Assembly (NCBI RefSeq): GCF_037392515.1
Contig: NC_090288.1
Span: forward strand, 56,405,673 to 56,469,672
DNA: 64,000 bases
Source of the DNA: Haliotis asinina
Taxonomy: Eukaryota > Mollusca > Gastropoda > Lepetellida > Haliotidae
Direction of reading: 5' to 3'
A model generated the notes under the pieces. It did no database searches and was not told the origin of the DNA. It was given only the letters and a program-made list of their open reading frames with translations. Position numbers and translations under genes: made by a program. This document shows, piece by piece, positions 48,839-59,924 of the stretch. Each line of letters begins with the position of its first letter. Position 1 is the first letter of the stretch.

Positions 48839-50024
48839 GTCCCAAAGCTACCCCACCAACCACCAGGGCCGTTTTACTATCAATATGCTGCTGATTGGAG
48901 GCCTGAATATGGGGGGCCACCTCCTGTGGTGTTGGTTGAACTTTAGACTCCGGGGGTGGCGCCACTATACCCGTTTCACGTGGTGGGATGTGTGGGATAT
49001 ATGGGGTGTTAACATCGGGGTTGATACCCAACTTTTGATCCGCCGTGGCTATGACTATTTTGATGTTATAACCCACCACTTTTTTTACTCTCAGTTGCAT
49101 ATCACTCGGAGCCATGTACAGCCCCACGGCGAACACGTAGTTGACTTTCGATCTGGCGTATTCTAACACGTTTTGGTAGCGTTCGATGGCCCTCGGGAGA
49201 TCAACTGGAGAATTGATAGCATCCTCAACGTTGACAACGAACTGTTTCTGAGCGTCGTAAGCAGTTCCCTTACCGAGGATGTTGGAACGCGTCATCGACT
49301 GCGCACCCAACAGCGCCCACACGTACGTTCGAATCGAGTCGTTCATCCTGACTACCCCGGCATTAGTAAACCCTTTCGACGTGTCCAGCATGAACATTTT
49401 CCACCCGTCTGCGGTTGACTGCTCCACTTTCTGGACTGTGAAAGCAACACCACCTTTAAAGTTCATACGATCATCCCTCCATTCATTACTCGACAAAGCA
49501 AAGTCCTGGCGTAGTATATCTCGTTTCAGTAAATCATCACTGACTTCTTTCACTGATCGCCCCCCATCATAAGGAATACCCAACCCGTGGTTCGGGCCCG
49601 GCAAACGCCAATCCGTCTTCGGGTTTATTTCGAATTCATTGCAAATACGTTCGTAGGCCCGTCTATCGTACGGGTTGTTTGTTGCGTCCCACGCTTTGTC
49701 CTGTGGGAGGGGGGCGCTGATCTCTTTAAGGATACGTCTGACCTGGTAGTACACGTGGAACTTGAACACAGACTGACTCAGCGGTCCACGCCGAGTGTCG
49801 GTCAATGTCACACCACACCCCGTTGTAGCGCACCACATGGCAAAGTTGAATTGATTCTGCCAGAACTGCATAGGGTTGTTGAACCAAGCGTGGACTGCCT
49901 TGACGTTAGTCACCGAAAGCTTATACTTATCGAACACATCTAAAAGCTGGGCATTGAAATACAACCCAGGAGCAACCACGATCTTCATGGGGGAGAAATC
50001 TACGTCCAGTTTAGGGTAAAACAT
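48816..50024 (-). CDS. NPMQFWQNQ-family protein, outer copy, open
   Basis: 402 residues. It has NPMQFWQNQFNFAMWCATTG, APLPQDKAWDATNNPYDRRA, MNDSIRTYVWALLGAQ and the C-terminal hydrophobic ALVVGGVALGLIWL. It is open throughout, like the integrase, despite the decay of its neighbours. It diverges clearly from the inner copy in the first 60 residues and around residues 150-200. The 23-bp 3' overlap with the convergent coiled-coil gene is conserved. Confidence 0.75.
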   Translation of the reverse strand: MFYPKLDVDFSPMKIVVAPGLYFNAQLLDVFDKYKLSVTNVKAVHAWFNNPMQFWQNQFNFAMWCATTGCGVTLTDTRRGPLSQSVFKFHVYYQVRRILKEISAPLPQDKAWDATNNPYDRRAYERICNEFEINPKTDWRLPGPNHGLGIPYDGGRSVKEVSDDLLKRDILRQDFALSSNEWRDDRMNFKGGVAFTVQKVEQSTADGWKMFMLDTSKGFTNAGVVRMNDSIRTYVWALLGAQSMTRSNILGKGTAYDAQKQFVVNVEDAINSPVDLPRAIERYQNVLEYARSKVNYVFAVGLYMAPSDMQLRVKKVVGYNIKIVIATADQKLGINPDVNTPYIPHIPPRETGIVAPPPESKVQPTPQEVAPHIQASNQQHIDSKTALVVGGVALGLIWLKIS

Positions 50025-50060
50025 TTGAAACTCTTATATAATGAGTATATATACTCTAAC
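50025..50060. promoter_or_regulatory. divergent spacer, outer copy, with 14-bp palindrome
   Basis: 36 bp between the NPMQFWQNQ start (50024, minus) and the penton start (50061, plus). It contains GAGTATATATACTC (50043-50056), a perfect palindrome, where the inner copy has its 35-bp palindrome. Confidence 0.5.
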
Positions 50061-50619
50061 ATGTACATAACACTTCCAGGAATAACGAGCGGTGAGGCCG
50101 TTCAGCTGACGCACGCGATCGATAACACGTCAGGCCAACTCGAAGTCGCACTCTGCGATATCACCTACCTACCGCAATGGACTAACATCAACGCCAGCAA
50201 CAATAAGCTGTTCGTCAGTGGAACTCGCAGCCAGATAACTGACGGCTACTACAGCGTGTGCTCTCTAAACGACGAGGTCTTGAAACCCCTGGGAGCCGAA
50301 CTCAAGATGAACGACTCAAACGGTACAGTGGTGTTAATCAACAACGGAAGAAACCCCTTGAGGCTCGGCCGACCATTAGCGAGGATACTCGGTATGTCTC
50401 CTGACGAGATAAAACCAACAACAACCGTCACAGGCACGAAGTTACCCGACCTAGTACCGTACCGAGAGCTGTACATTCATCTCGGTCAGGTGAGCGACAA
50501 CATTCAAGGAGGTCACCCTTCCACTATACTGAGAGCAGTGCCGGTGAAAACTGAGAAATACAACGACGGTAGAACCGAGTCGTTTTCACCACGGCAGTAT
50601 AAGAGATTAACCCAGGGCA
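50061..50619 (+). pseudogene. mCP: penton-type minor capsid protein, outer copy, 3'-truncated
   Basis: From MYITLPGITSGEAV it is nearly identical to the inner copy up to RLTQG, then it breaks off at 50619. The last ~30 residues, including the diagnostic IPELTI...LTLHV strands, are missing. The open frame runs into unrelated sequence until 50669. This break marks the end of the outer Polinton. Confidence 0.9.
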
Positions 50620-51665
50620 TTTTCTATGACAAGGCCTATGTCATAATTTACTCAATATGTCATAGATGATAGAAAAAAAATATTCATGCACTTAAAAATA
50701 TGTAATATATAATGGAGCCAAGCTTCTATATTTATTAACTTGAAATGCTTCTGTTTATAATAAGGCCAAGACTATATATTTACTTAGACTGTAACAAGGA
50801 CCAACAAGCATAAATATATAATACAAACTTAAAGCTTTTGGAACAGTATACTGGAGCGGCGTTTATATAAGCCACAAAACTTGTTCGACTATCCAGGTTT
50901 CTGCTTGGACGGAATGAAAAATATGTTTAAATCATTTAAATATATGCCACTGGAGGCTCAGCGCCTGCTGTTGTATCAGGTCGACAGTTTCCAATATTTG
51001 CAGGCCCTTGTGGCATTGTAAATCATCGGTCATTTTTCCACTAGAATCTTTCCCATAGTTTCTTTTATGTATTAACATTCAGGAATCATCCGTGATTCAG
51101 CATATTATTAAGTTTCACTTCGTGGTATTTCAGCGCTTTGGGAATAGAAATGTTTTTAACAAATAAAACTTTGTTTTATTATGACAAAATGGGCATGCAG
51201 GTTTTATTCGGGGCATGTAGATTTTGATCACCAGCTGGCAAATTAACGTATTGCAATAATGTGAATGTCACATCGACTCCTGGTCCCTATTAAAGCTATA
51301 TTTTACTTATGTAACATAAATTCCTCAGTGGCGGACAACAACATGCTAGTGTGTAAACATTGGAAATAAACAAGTAAGCGCCAGGTGTTCAGGCTGTCCT
51401 GCTTAACTGACACCTAAACGACATTACATTGATGTACAACAGGCTACACCTATATGTCTGTAATACTTGCACACACATGTCTGGAAAAAAGTAACGTTAT
51501 GATAACCTAGAGGTCTCCAAATAAGGCGAGATAATACTTCTAAATGAGAAATCTTGGCTACATTATAAACTACACTTAGAAATATCACACATGACATATA
51601 TATGAAAGTGCTCAAGCATGTTGTATCTGTACAGCACGCAAATCATGTTCTAAAATGAAGTAACT
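50620..51665. other. intronic, nothing recognised
   Basis: AT-rich. A short inverted motif (TATGACAAGGCCTATGTCATA-like, 50625-50645) lies at the Polinton break. No gene or repeat family was recognised. Confidence 0.4.
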
Positions 51666-51669
51666 GAAT

Positions 51670-52400
51670 AAGACACCTGCACACCTGCGTCTACATGACA
51701 CTTATACCTGTATATACCTGACACGGACAGCTGCATGTCCTGACTCTCATACCTGCATGTAACCGGCATTCAGATGTGGATGCATCTCACTTTAACACCA
51801 GTATGTACCCAGCACTAACACTTGTATGTACCTGACACTAACACCAGTATGTTCCCGACACTAACACATGTATAAAGCTGACACTAAGACCTGCACATGC
51901 CCGACATTCACTTCTGAATGGATGTAACAGTAACACAAATATGCGCTCAGCACTAACACATGTAGGTCCCCTACACTAACACGTGTACGTACCCCACACT
52001 AACGCCTGTACGTACGCGACACTAACACCAGTATGTACCCAACACTCACACCTGAACGCACCTGACACTAACACCTGTATATACCTGACACTTAGACTTG
52101 TATGTTCCCGACACTAACACCTGCATATAGCTGACACTAAGACCTTTATGTACCTGACTCACATACCTGTATGTAACTGATATTCACACTTGAATGCATC
52201 TGACACTAACATCATCATGTACCCAACACTAACGCATGTATGTACCTAACACTCACACTTGTGTGTACCCGACTCTAACACATGTATGTATCCCACACTA
52301 ACACATGTATGTACCCCACACTAACAACTGTATATACCCGACATTAACACCTGTATGTACCCAACACTAACACCTCTATGTACCCGACATTTTTACCTGT
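51670..52400. repeat. degenerate ~23-bp minisatellite in intron 1
   Basis: About 30 imperfect copies of a 'cctgtatgtacccgacacta' + 'aca' unit. Confidence 0.85.
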
Positions 52401-53074
52401 AAAATAAGTATTCTGTGCTGCTTCAGAACCAATAAAGGTAAAAACACTGACACCTCCTGACCCGAGCGACACACACCTGCTACGAGGTAAGGGTCTTGTC
52501 ACATCTTCTCACTACACACATATCAAAGGAAACACAACACAATGTTTTCTTTGGACTGTATTGTGCAACTACCCACAATATAGTATTGTTAACATTGAGA
52601 TCATTCTGAGTAGAGTACGATTAAGTAGATTGTTTGCTTAGAATTTGGATCCTGGCATTTATTTTGCCGGTTTTGACACTTTTACACTCTACCTTTTTAG
52701 CTGAGGCGTTGCAGATTCTTGGTGCTCTTCAGCATTTCATATATTTAAATAGTTTAGATTGTTAAACTGTCTTTTTTGTTTGTTTTGCTTTTACTGCTGG
52801 GTACTAGCTGAGTGATTGAGCCCCTCTTAATAATTGCACTTATATTGTGTTGTTTGACAATCGGGATATGGAGTGATGTTATCACGTATGTTATGATGTA
52901 TTAGAGAGATGCGTTGACTGTAATGAAAACACAAATGATGATATTGTAACTTGCAACCCACCTCTCATCGTTGCCCTCAGGGATATACCTGTCAATCCAT
53001 TGTAATTTTACCTTAAGGACTACCTGTAGGCATGTTGTAAGGATCGTCTATAAGACTTTCACCCACTTAACCAA
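52401..53074. other. intronic, nothing recognised
   Basis: No recognisable repeat or coding signal. Confidence 0.35.
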
Positions 53075-53235
53075 GATCTTTTTATGGACAAACCTTCTTT
53101 AATCTTTTGCACACAACGTTTCGGGGTCATTCCAGATCCTGATCCAGAGTTCACCTGATGAAGGGATCTGGAAGGACTCCGCAGCGTTGAGTGCAAAAGA
53201 TTAAAGATAGTTTGCCCATAAAAAGATGTTGGCCA
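53075..53235. mobile_element. Penelope-type foldback terminal fragment
   Basis: 'tttttatggacaaaccttct...gcacacaacgtttcggggtc' on the left pairs with 'gcagcgttgagtgcaaaaga...tgcccataaaaagat' on the right around a 'cctgatgaagggatctgg' centre. The same kind of end is seen at 2300-2985. Confidence 0.55.
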
Positions 53236-54251
53236 TCTATAACAAGTTCTAAATGCCGCTAAATGGCATTTCACCCACATATCTGGATTAAAGTAACGTC
53301 ATGTTAACGTTGGGATGTCAAGGTAAGATGAAATAATACTATGGTTCTTAATGAGAGATTTATACTACATTATGAAAAATACACTTAAAATACCAATACT
53401 GTTGACTGTATTGCTCGTGTATTACCTTGTAGCGATCGTTTCAATACAAACCTTTCCGAGGTAAAAGTTCAAAAGGTATGTGCGAATGTCCACTTTCGCG
53501 ATTTGGTAAGCTGTGTTCTGATTGGTCCATCTCAAAGGTTACCTGACGCGACCTCCTACTAGGTTTTGTCAGACTCATTAGTGGAGTGTAAAGAAAAGTA
53601 CTGAGACTAAGTTTACTTAAAATGGAGTTTGAGCATGTAGTTTAAGCATCTCAACGGCACGCAAATCATGGTGCTATTATCAAGGTCTGAAAGGTTTAAA
53701 AAGTTAACAATAAAACTGCACATAGTGTCACAGCATGACTGCTGAGAGTTTCTAAGACTCCAGCCCTGCCAACAACGAAGCACATGTGACGTATGTGGTC
53801 TTACTTTAGTTTGTTCAAAATTGTAACTGTTCACCCTGCAGAAAATGGGTACGCGGTGAAATAAGTCGCCAGAGACGCAAAGGCAGCTTGGGGTATCCGG
53901 GCTAATAACGATCGGATTGTGCACCTTGAGCAGGAGACCTAGCCTGGAAAAGGCGTGTTATAAATATTCACATTATAATTATGACAGTGAAAAAGCTGAG
54001 AGAAAGGATTGTGATGAATGTGCAATACAGGTTAAAGCACTAAGATGTATTAGAAAGCATCGTATCAGATACATACAACAGTAATGACATTTGATACAGT
54101 TGTTCGACAAACTCAAAATATATCAATGTTAAAATATCGGATAGAGTCTGGGATAAAACATTGGCAAGATAACACCTATTCTGTAAAGCATTAACACTGG
54201 AACTCTCATGACATATTGGACACAATACTGTATATGTCCCCGACATTTCAG
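53236..54251. other. end of intron 1, nothing recognised
   Basis: No repeat family or additional phase-compatible exon was recognised before the acceptor TTTCAG at 54246-54251. Confidence 0.35.
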
Positions 54252-54372
54252 GAGTTGCCGGAAAATGCGACTCCATGACCCCGTCGAAGGTGAAGAAGTG
54301 TATAGTCGAGTCGGAACTCTTCCAGGACTCAAAACTACCGACGAATATGTCGACAGCTACTGCATTTTGCAG
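54252..54372 (+). CDS. exon 2 of secreted Cys-rich protein
   Basis: Acceptor TTTCAG, donor GTAAGT. With the base from exon 1 it reads GVAGKCDSM ... KKCIVESELF ... TAFC. The start completes the signal peptide (likely cleavage near VAG-K). It contributes three cysteines and ends in phase 2, which fits exon 3. Confidence 0.85.
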
Positions 54373-54529
54373 GTAAGTTTTGCGATTAAGAGTACGCGAT
54401 GCCAGTGTAATGTGATTGTATTATAGATAACACGCTGCCATCAAAATGTAATGCGGACTTGTGTTATATCACGGAAAACAACATATATGGCCATAGGTCA
54501 GGATGTTATGCATCTGACTACGTACATAC

Positions 54530-54805
54530 GTGTGGTCGTATGTTGAATAAGTATACACCACTATCACATACGTTGGGTTCGTATGTTGAATAAGTGCACA
54601 CCACAATCACATACGTTGTGGTCGTATGTTGAATAAGTACACACCACAATCACATACGTTGGGTTCGTATGTTGAATTACTATACACCGCAATCACATAC
54701 GTTGTGGTCGTGTTTTGAATTACTATACACTACAATCACATACGTTGTGGTCGTATGTTGCAGAAGAATACAGGACTCGCACATACGCTGCGGTCGTATC
54801 TTGAA
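54530..54805. repeat. 43-bp minisatellite in intron 2
   Basis: About six copies of a 'cgtatgttgaataagtacac' / 'acaatcacatacgttgtggt' unit, mildly diverged. Confidence 0.85.
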
Positions 54806-54966
54806 TTAGTATACACGATGAGACAATATACACCTAACACATTCCTTCAGCGACACTCGTGTGACAGATAACTGCTCTCATTTAGAGAGGGGACTACAAT
54901 GTCGTTTACCAATGTGTTTTCAGAGATAATGTTAAGAGCATGTGCAAATGCTGTACTGTTTTTCAG

Positions 54967-55121
54967 TGCCAATAACGGCCTTCAAACTCTGACCGGTTGT
55001 GTGGTGGAGGTGGTCAACGAATGCGAGGGCGACGAAAAGCAGAGTATGCTTGTCACGCAGCTGATTGACAAAGAACGGTACATGAATGGTCTCGGGCAAA
55101 TGTGCAACTACACAAGTGCAT
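54967..55121 (+). CDS. exon 3 of secreted Cys-rich protein
   Basis: Acceptor TTTTTCAG, donor GTGAGT. It reads ANNGLQTLTGCVVEVVNECE and then QLIDKERYMNGLGQMCNYTS. Three cysteines and an N-glycosylation site. Ends in phase 1, as required by exon 4. Codon usage is GC-richer than the flanking introns. Confidence 0.88.
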
Positions 55122-55897
55122 GTGAGTAACTAAGAGCGGGTCTACTAATACCTACTGTAATATTGTAGTATCTTGCATACTGTAACTTGCATCTGAAACG
55201 TACATTTTGACTTCTATGAAATTTAAAGGGGTAAAAATGACACGATTCTCTCTCCTGGAAATTCATCTATTTCGAATGATTTTACCAAAAGTGTTAAAAA
55301 ACGGTAGTTAAACTTTATTTGTTTTCACAGCTCCGAAACAAACGCAAGAAAAAACATTTTTTTCTATTTCCGTCAGTACTTTAGACCCTGATTTTGGTGC
55401 TGACTGCAGCTATGTTGATTTGATCAAATTTGTGTTCTCCGTCCACTTCAAAGATTTTACTTAATGACAAAAATGCCTCATTTCGTTCTCTCTTGTATGT
55501 ATGTTGAAAATCAATCTATCAATCTCTGATGACTAAATTTACACATATCCCTCTTCGATTGCGCTATTGTATGATTGGTACTAAGAGCCCAATCACGTAT
55601 TTGCTTTCGGCCTTTGGATATAACATTGAAACCTTTCGTTCTCCCTACAGAGAATTGTGAATAAAGAGTAATATAAGTATTAAATGGTCGTCACATCAAC
55701 GTATTTCCCGCCATTATTACCTGCAACCAGTGGTCAGCGGAAGAACCTTCAAAATCTCATGGGATATCCTGCTGCTTTGTTCATAATATCAATCATTGGA
55801 CCACCACACCCAGCTACAGTATTTGCTTACCATTGTGATCAAGCTGGAATCTTGAGTCTTTGACGTTTAAATGAAAAGAAAAGAAAAACGGCAATTT
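55122..55897. other. intron 3, left part, nothing recognised
   Basis: AT-rich intron sequence before the transposon pair. Confidence 0.4.
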
Positions 55898-56354
55898 ATA
55901 TATACTCTTAAAAATGTAGGGGAACCTGAACTTTGAAATCTGTTAGAAAGAAAAACCCACCGAGGAAGGTTACAGTGACATTCATCATATGTATGCAGCA
56001 TCATTTCACGTTATCACCACATGCAAACACACTGCATTGGAAGCACGTGTACGACATGGGAGCCTCCTACACGTGCATGGGGTGTCATTATGAATCTTGA
56101 CGTTTTTCAAGCAGGTCGATAAATCACTGTAGACCATTGTTTCCGATAATTTTCATGCATCTGCGCATGGTCAGGCTTTTCAGGATGAAATCACACACTA
56201 CTGACTGAAAATTGTAAACCTGAAATTTTCATGTCTTACTCCAGTCATCTAACCTGGGGATAACTTAACAAACCACCTTTGCTTTGAATGAAATCCGTAT
56301 GGTGATGCATTCCCAAAACATCCATTATTATTGTATCAACATTGATTCAATCCC

Positions 56355-57739
56355 ATATAAACTAGTGTCCAAAAGAAACGATACCAACTTTTTTCAAATT
56401 AGTTTATTACTAAGTGATTTTTTGTACAAAAACGTGCCAATCCGTATTGCATATCCTAAACAAATTGAATTTAATGGAAAATGCCGGGAACACTTTACCA
56501 CTTCCGGGGAGAGAGAGAGCCATTGGAATGATCCTACAAGGAGCGACACACGTCGACGTCGCCAGAAGGTTGGGCTGCGCACGCATCACCATCACCAGAT
56601 TGATGCAGCGGCTACGACAGACAGGTCACACGTCAGACAGGCCCAGGAGTGGAAGACCGCGAGTAACCACACTCGGTGAAGATCGTTACATCCGGGTAAT
56701 TCACCTGACGACGTCCACGGGGCCTACAGCACTGGGTCACTGTCGATCAGTCGACAGACTGTCTACAGGAGACTACGGCAGTATGGTACCCGGCCCCGTC
56801 ATCCCTACTGACGCCTCTCCTTACGCCTCGACATCGGCACGACAGATTGATGTGGGCCAGGCGAGTCCGACGCTGGCAACGTCGTGACTGGGCACGTGTT
56901 CTGTTCTCGGATGAAAGCAGATTCGTCATCTTCAGAAACGATGGACGGCAGCTTGTTTACCGAAGAGTTGGTGAACTTTTGGCGCTTAACTGTGTTCATC
57001 AAGTCCTGCCGTTCGGGGGTGGAGGGTTAATGGTTTGGGGTGGCATATGTGGTGACGTCAAGACAAGACTGTAGTAATTCGTGGAAATCTGAATGCGCAA
57101 CGTTATCGTGATGACATCTTACGACCTGTTGTGGTGCCCTTTCTTCAGCAACAACCTCGTGGAATCATTTTCCAAGAGGATAATGCAAGGCCACAAACAG
57201 CTACATTGACACAAGACTTTCTTAACAACGCCAACATACAGGTTTTGCCATGGCCCGCATGTTCACCGGACATGAATCCCATCGAACACTCATGGGACCA
57301 CCTCGTTCGGCAAATCCGACGTCGCCCTGTGCCTCCAGTCAACCTTCAGGACTTGGTACGATATCTTCTCGAAGAATGGCAACGCATCACTCCCAATGTC
57401 ATTGGACGTTTGACGTCATCAGTCCGCGGGCGTGTTCTGGCGTGTATTGAAGCTGACGGTGGACATACCCGCTACTGACTTGACTTTGAGACGTTCCAGT
57501 TGACATTTCACATTGTTTCTCTGATAAGTGCTCTATGGAAATGCTCATTTTTCGACCCCACCCATCTTTAAAGTCTTGTCAAATTCAGTGTTCAAAAGTG
57601 ACTGAAATGAATTCTTTTACAGATATTGAGAAATGATTTATCAAAAGAATAACACCAATTTTAACCGTGTATATTGTTCTGTTTCATTTTATGTCGTTGC
57701 AAACAAGTGGTATCGTTTCTTTTGGACACTAGTTTATAT
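56355..57739 (+). mobile_element. Tc1/mariner-like transposon, 32-bp terminal inverted repeats
   Basis: Left 56355-56386 and right 57708-57739 are exact inverted repeats (ACTAGTGTCCAAAAGAAACG at the core of the left one). TA dinucleotides lie at the ends, as expected of TA-targeting Tc1/mariner elements. The single transposase gene inside is broken. Confidence 0.88.
56474..57478 (+). pseudogene. Tc1-like transposase, frameshifted
   Basis: From the ATG at 56474 the frame encodes the N-terminal paired-like HTH region (ILQGATHVDVARRLGCARIT, then RPRSGRPRVTT). The frame then shifts. The catalytic D appears as LFSDESRF (about 56901-56924) in a second frame. The second D (FQEDNARPQ, about 57170) and the E (SPDMNPIEHSWD, about 57280) appear in a third, with spacing typical of DD34E. 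At least two frameshifts make it non-functional. Confidence 0.88.
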
Positions 57740-57862
57740 CCCACTTTCTACAATCGTACATTGAAAGTACAGCTCCCCTACTTTTTCAAGAGTATATATT
57801 CAGATTCAGTTAATAAAATCATTCTTGATGCCCAACATACGTTTCAGTTGTAACGCAGGCAG

Positions 57863-57980
57863 CATGTCCCCCTAAGCTCACGGTCGACCCGTTCTCCAGC
57901 TGTGTTGCAATTGCCGCTGTCAACCTCATCAACGCCGGTCATCCTAGCAACCTCAGCGTCTCGCTCGACACGATGTGCAC
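57863..57980 (+). CDS. exon 4 of secreted Cys-rich protein
   Basis: The acceptor is the second AG of 'taacgcaggcag'; the upstream AGs give stops or a wrong phase. Donor GTAAGT. It reads CPPKLTVDPFSSCVAIAAVN and then LSVSLDTMC. Phase 2 out. Confidence 0.82.
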
Positions 57981-58439
57981 GTAAGTGTGAATATTACCAC
58001 CTTTACTAAACTCAGATAAGATATTTGAAACTGTCTATGATACTGTTACCTCCATGCTTGTACAATGGTCAAAATACACATGGGCAATTGACGCCATAGT
58101 GATGATATTGTGGTACTGCCGATGTAAATTGTCGTTTTCAAGTTGGGACTTGAATAATGAAGACATATACTTAAAACAACTTAATGCGGGAAGTAGAGTA
58201 TTTCACATTCGTATAGTGAAACATATTGATCAAAAACATTACCGTAAACAAATTACCCATGCAGGAAATATTCATGAGAGTACTTCTGCTTGAAGTAAAT
58301 AAACATGTAAACATGTAATAAAATTTCAAATTCATACAAGACCCTTCATTGCTGGAATTCCCGATGTTACGAACAGAGAGTATCAAGTTACACCTCGAAC
58401 GGTATATGTACATATATATGTATGCTTCAATAAATACAT

Positions 58440-58560
58440 GCATGAACACACACGCACGCAACGCACACATACACCCATACATAAACACACACACACACAC
58501 ACACACACATGTATAAACGCATAAACGCATACACGCATACACACATACATACATACGTCA
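58440..58560. repeat. (CA)n and related microsatellite in intron 4
   Basis: ACACGC/ACAC runs, then CATACA repeats. The ORFs across it are low complexity. Confidence 0.9.
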
Positions 58561-58617
58561 CAAATTGTGGTTGTATCCTTTCGAGATATCGATTTTATGT
58601 TATTTTGATCCAAACAG

Positions 58618-58852
58618 GTATTTCACAGAGTACAAGAAGTGTTTCCAAGACCTCCCACCGGCTGAATGTTCGGACGTTTCCATGTTCTACATAAACGGCA
58701 TCAGTGGCGTGGAATACCCTTACTGTAGCCTGTCACAAGACGAGAAACGTCAAGCTATTGATAACTACCAGAATTATGTTAGCAGCAGTGCTGGGTTGGT
58801 GTGTAGCGTTTTGACTATCACCTTTGCCTTTGTTCTCTCAAAGATCATTTAA
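58618..58852 (+). CDS. exon 5 of secreted Cys-rich protein, GPI-signal-like tail
   Basis: Acceptor CCAAACAG. It reads YFTEYKKCFQDLPPAECSDV, then YPYCSLSQDEKRQAIDNYQN, and ends with a small-residue site (SSSAG) plus a hydrophobic C-terminus (VCSVLTITFAFVLSKII) typical of GPI-anchor signals. TAA at 58850. About a dozen cysteines in all form two similar-looking halves, reminiscent of DUF19/T20D4.11-like extracellular domains (tentative). The protein is presumably displayed on the cell surface; its function is unknown. Confidence 0.85.
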
Positions 58853-59187
58853 CTCTCACTCTTGTTAACGTTTTTATTGCAGCTGTGCATATTACATAGT
58901 TTTGAATAAGACGCAGTCTTTCACAGACAAGCTTTGACAGAAACTGATTTCACTGATTTCTAAATCACTTTGTCACATCGTATCTGGTATGAGAGGGAGA
59001 TACTTTAAGACTAAAAGCTTGGTAAAATTGTGGTTTACAATTGAGTTTTTCTTTGTCTTGATTGTATGGTACACAGTATTACACAACACCGTTGACCGAC
59101 ATACCTCGTCACGAGCTAATGAGGTTTACAGCTACCGATATGCATTATCAGTGCTAAAAACCTTTCTTGACCCCCCCCAAAAAAAAC

Positions 59188-59218
<31 letters not shown>

Positions 59219-59690
59219 GCAACAAAAAAAACAACAACGCCCACCAATTTGCCTTGTTTGTAGTTACGCTACGTTAAAAGGAGATATGCTACACAGCATC
59301 GTCAGCTGTGGTTAAGTCATGATATACAATAGAGATTCCATGTTCCTCATTTTAACCATCGATCTTAATCAACTCTCATTCGTCATTGAATCAGACAAGA
59401 ACGTGCAAAAAGATACTGAACATCTATTTGGAGATTTGTTTTATATACTGGACATGTTAAAGAAATATAAAACGAAAAAGATGTTCTGTATTTAGATGAT
59501 AAAAGGATGTAATACAAGTTCAAATAAGTTTTCTTCATGGATTTCTGATCATTATATTCTTCACATTTAGTATGGGTTTGAAATAACAGTCTTTCACTTG
59601 TTAATTAATCAAATATTTTGATTATTTTTTTTTACTATCACCTTTGCTTCCATGTACGTTTTTAATAAAAAATAGAAAAAAGCAGCAGTT
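58853..59690 (+). other. 3' region of the Cys-rich gene
   Basis: Includes an A-rich low-complexity tract (59175-59240) and AATAAA at about 59659-59664 that could be the polyadenylation signal. Confidence 0.35.
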
Positions 59691-59723
59691 ACGTTTTCTG
59701 GACGACACAGGGTTTGTTTGAAT

Positions 59724-59830
59724 GCTGGTTAAAGCGTTCGTTCGCTCCACCTAAGACCCGGGCTCGATTCCCCTCATTCGGAGAATGTGTGACTTCTGGC
59801 CCCAGTCGTGATTCTTGACTATTTCCATAT
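59724..59830 (+). repeat. family-1 SINE fragment
   Basis: 'gctggttaaagcgttcgttc' and 'agacccgggctcgattcccc' correspond to the A- and B-box parts. Confidence 0.6.
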
Positions 59831-59924
59831 GCGACATAGGACACCGGGTAGTATTTTGTGCTGTTAGTCTTTAGAAGGGTTACACCTTTTATTGAACACA
59901 GAAAATAAGCGATTTTATTGCTTA

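Larger units (their letters stand above)
19763..50619. mobile_element. outer Polinton (Maverick), decayed, split by the inner copy
   Basis: The left end at 19763 begins AGTAGTATAGGG, the same terminus as the inner element. Outer sequence is 19763-22277 (terminal repeat, integrase, 3' half of PolB) and, after the inner element and array, 45683-50619 (rest of PolB, 5' part of MCP, coiled-coil gene, NPMQFWQNQ gene, truncated penton gene). Gene order and strands match the inner element read in reverse. Relative to a full copy it lacks about 4 kb between MCP codon ~170 and PolB codon ~240. Its other end is also missing, so no host target-site duplication can be checked. Confidence 0.9.
18351..54251 (+). 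other. intron 1 (35.9 kb) carrying the nested Polintons
   Basis: GTAAGC donor at 18351 and TTTCAG acceptor ending at 54251. About 30.9 kb of it (19763-50619) is Polinton sequence plus the tandem array. The rest is minisatellites, a Penelope-type foldback and unassigned DNA. Confidence 0.75.
55898..57799. mobile_element. DNA transposon with ~40-bp inverted repeats, hosting a Tc1/mariner
   Basis: Left end 'atatatactcttaaaaatgt' + 'aggggaacctgaactttgaaat' and right end 'attgaaagtacagctcccct' + 'actttttcaagagtatatat' are imperfect inverted repeats. Subtracting the Tc1-like insert leaves about 0.5 kb with no coding capacity, so the host element is a non-autonomous MITE-like copy. Confidence 0.65.
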
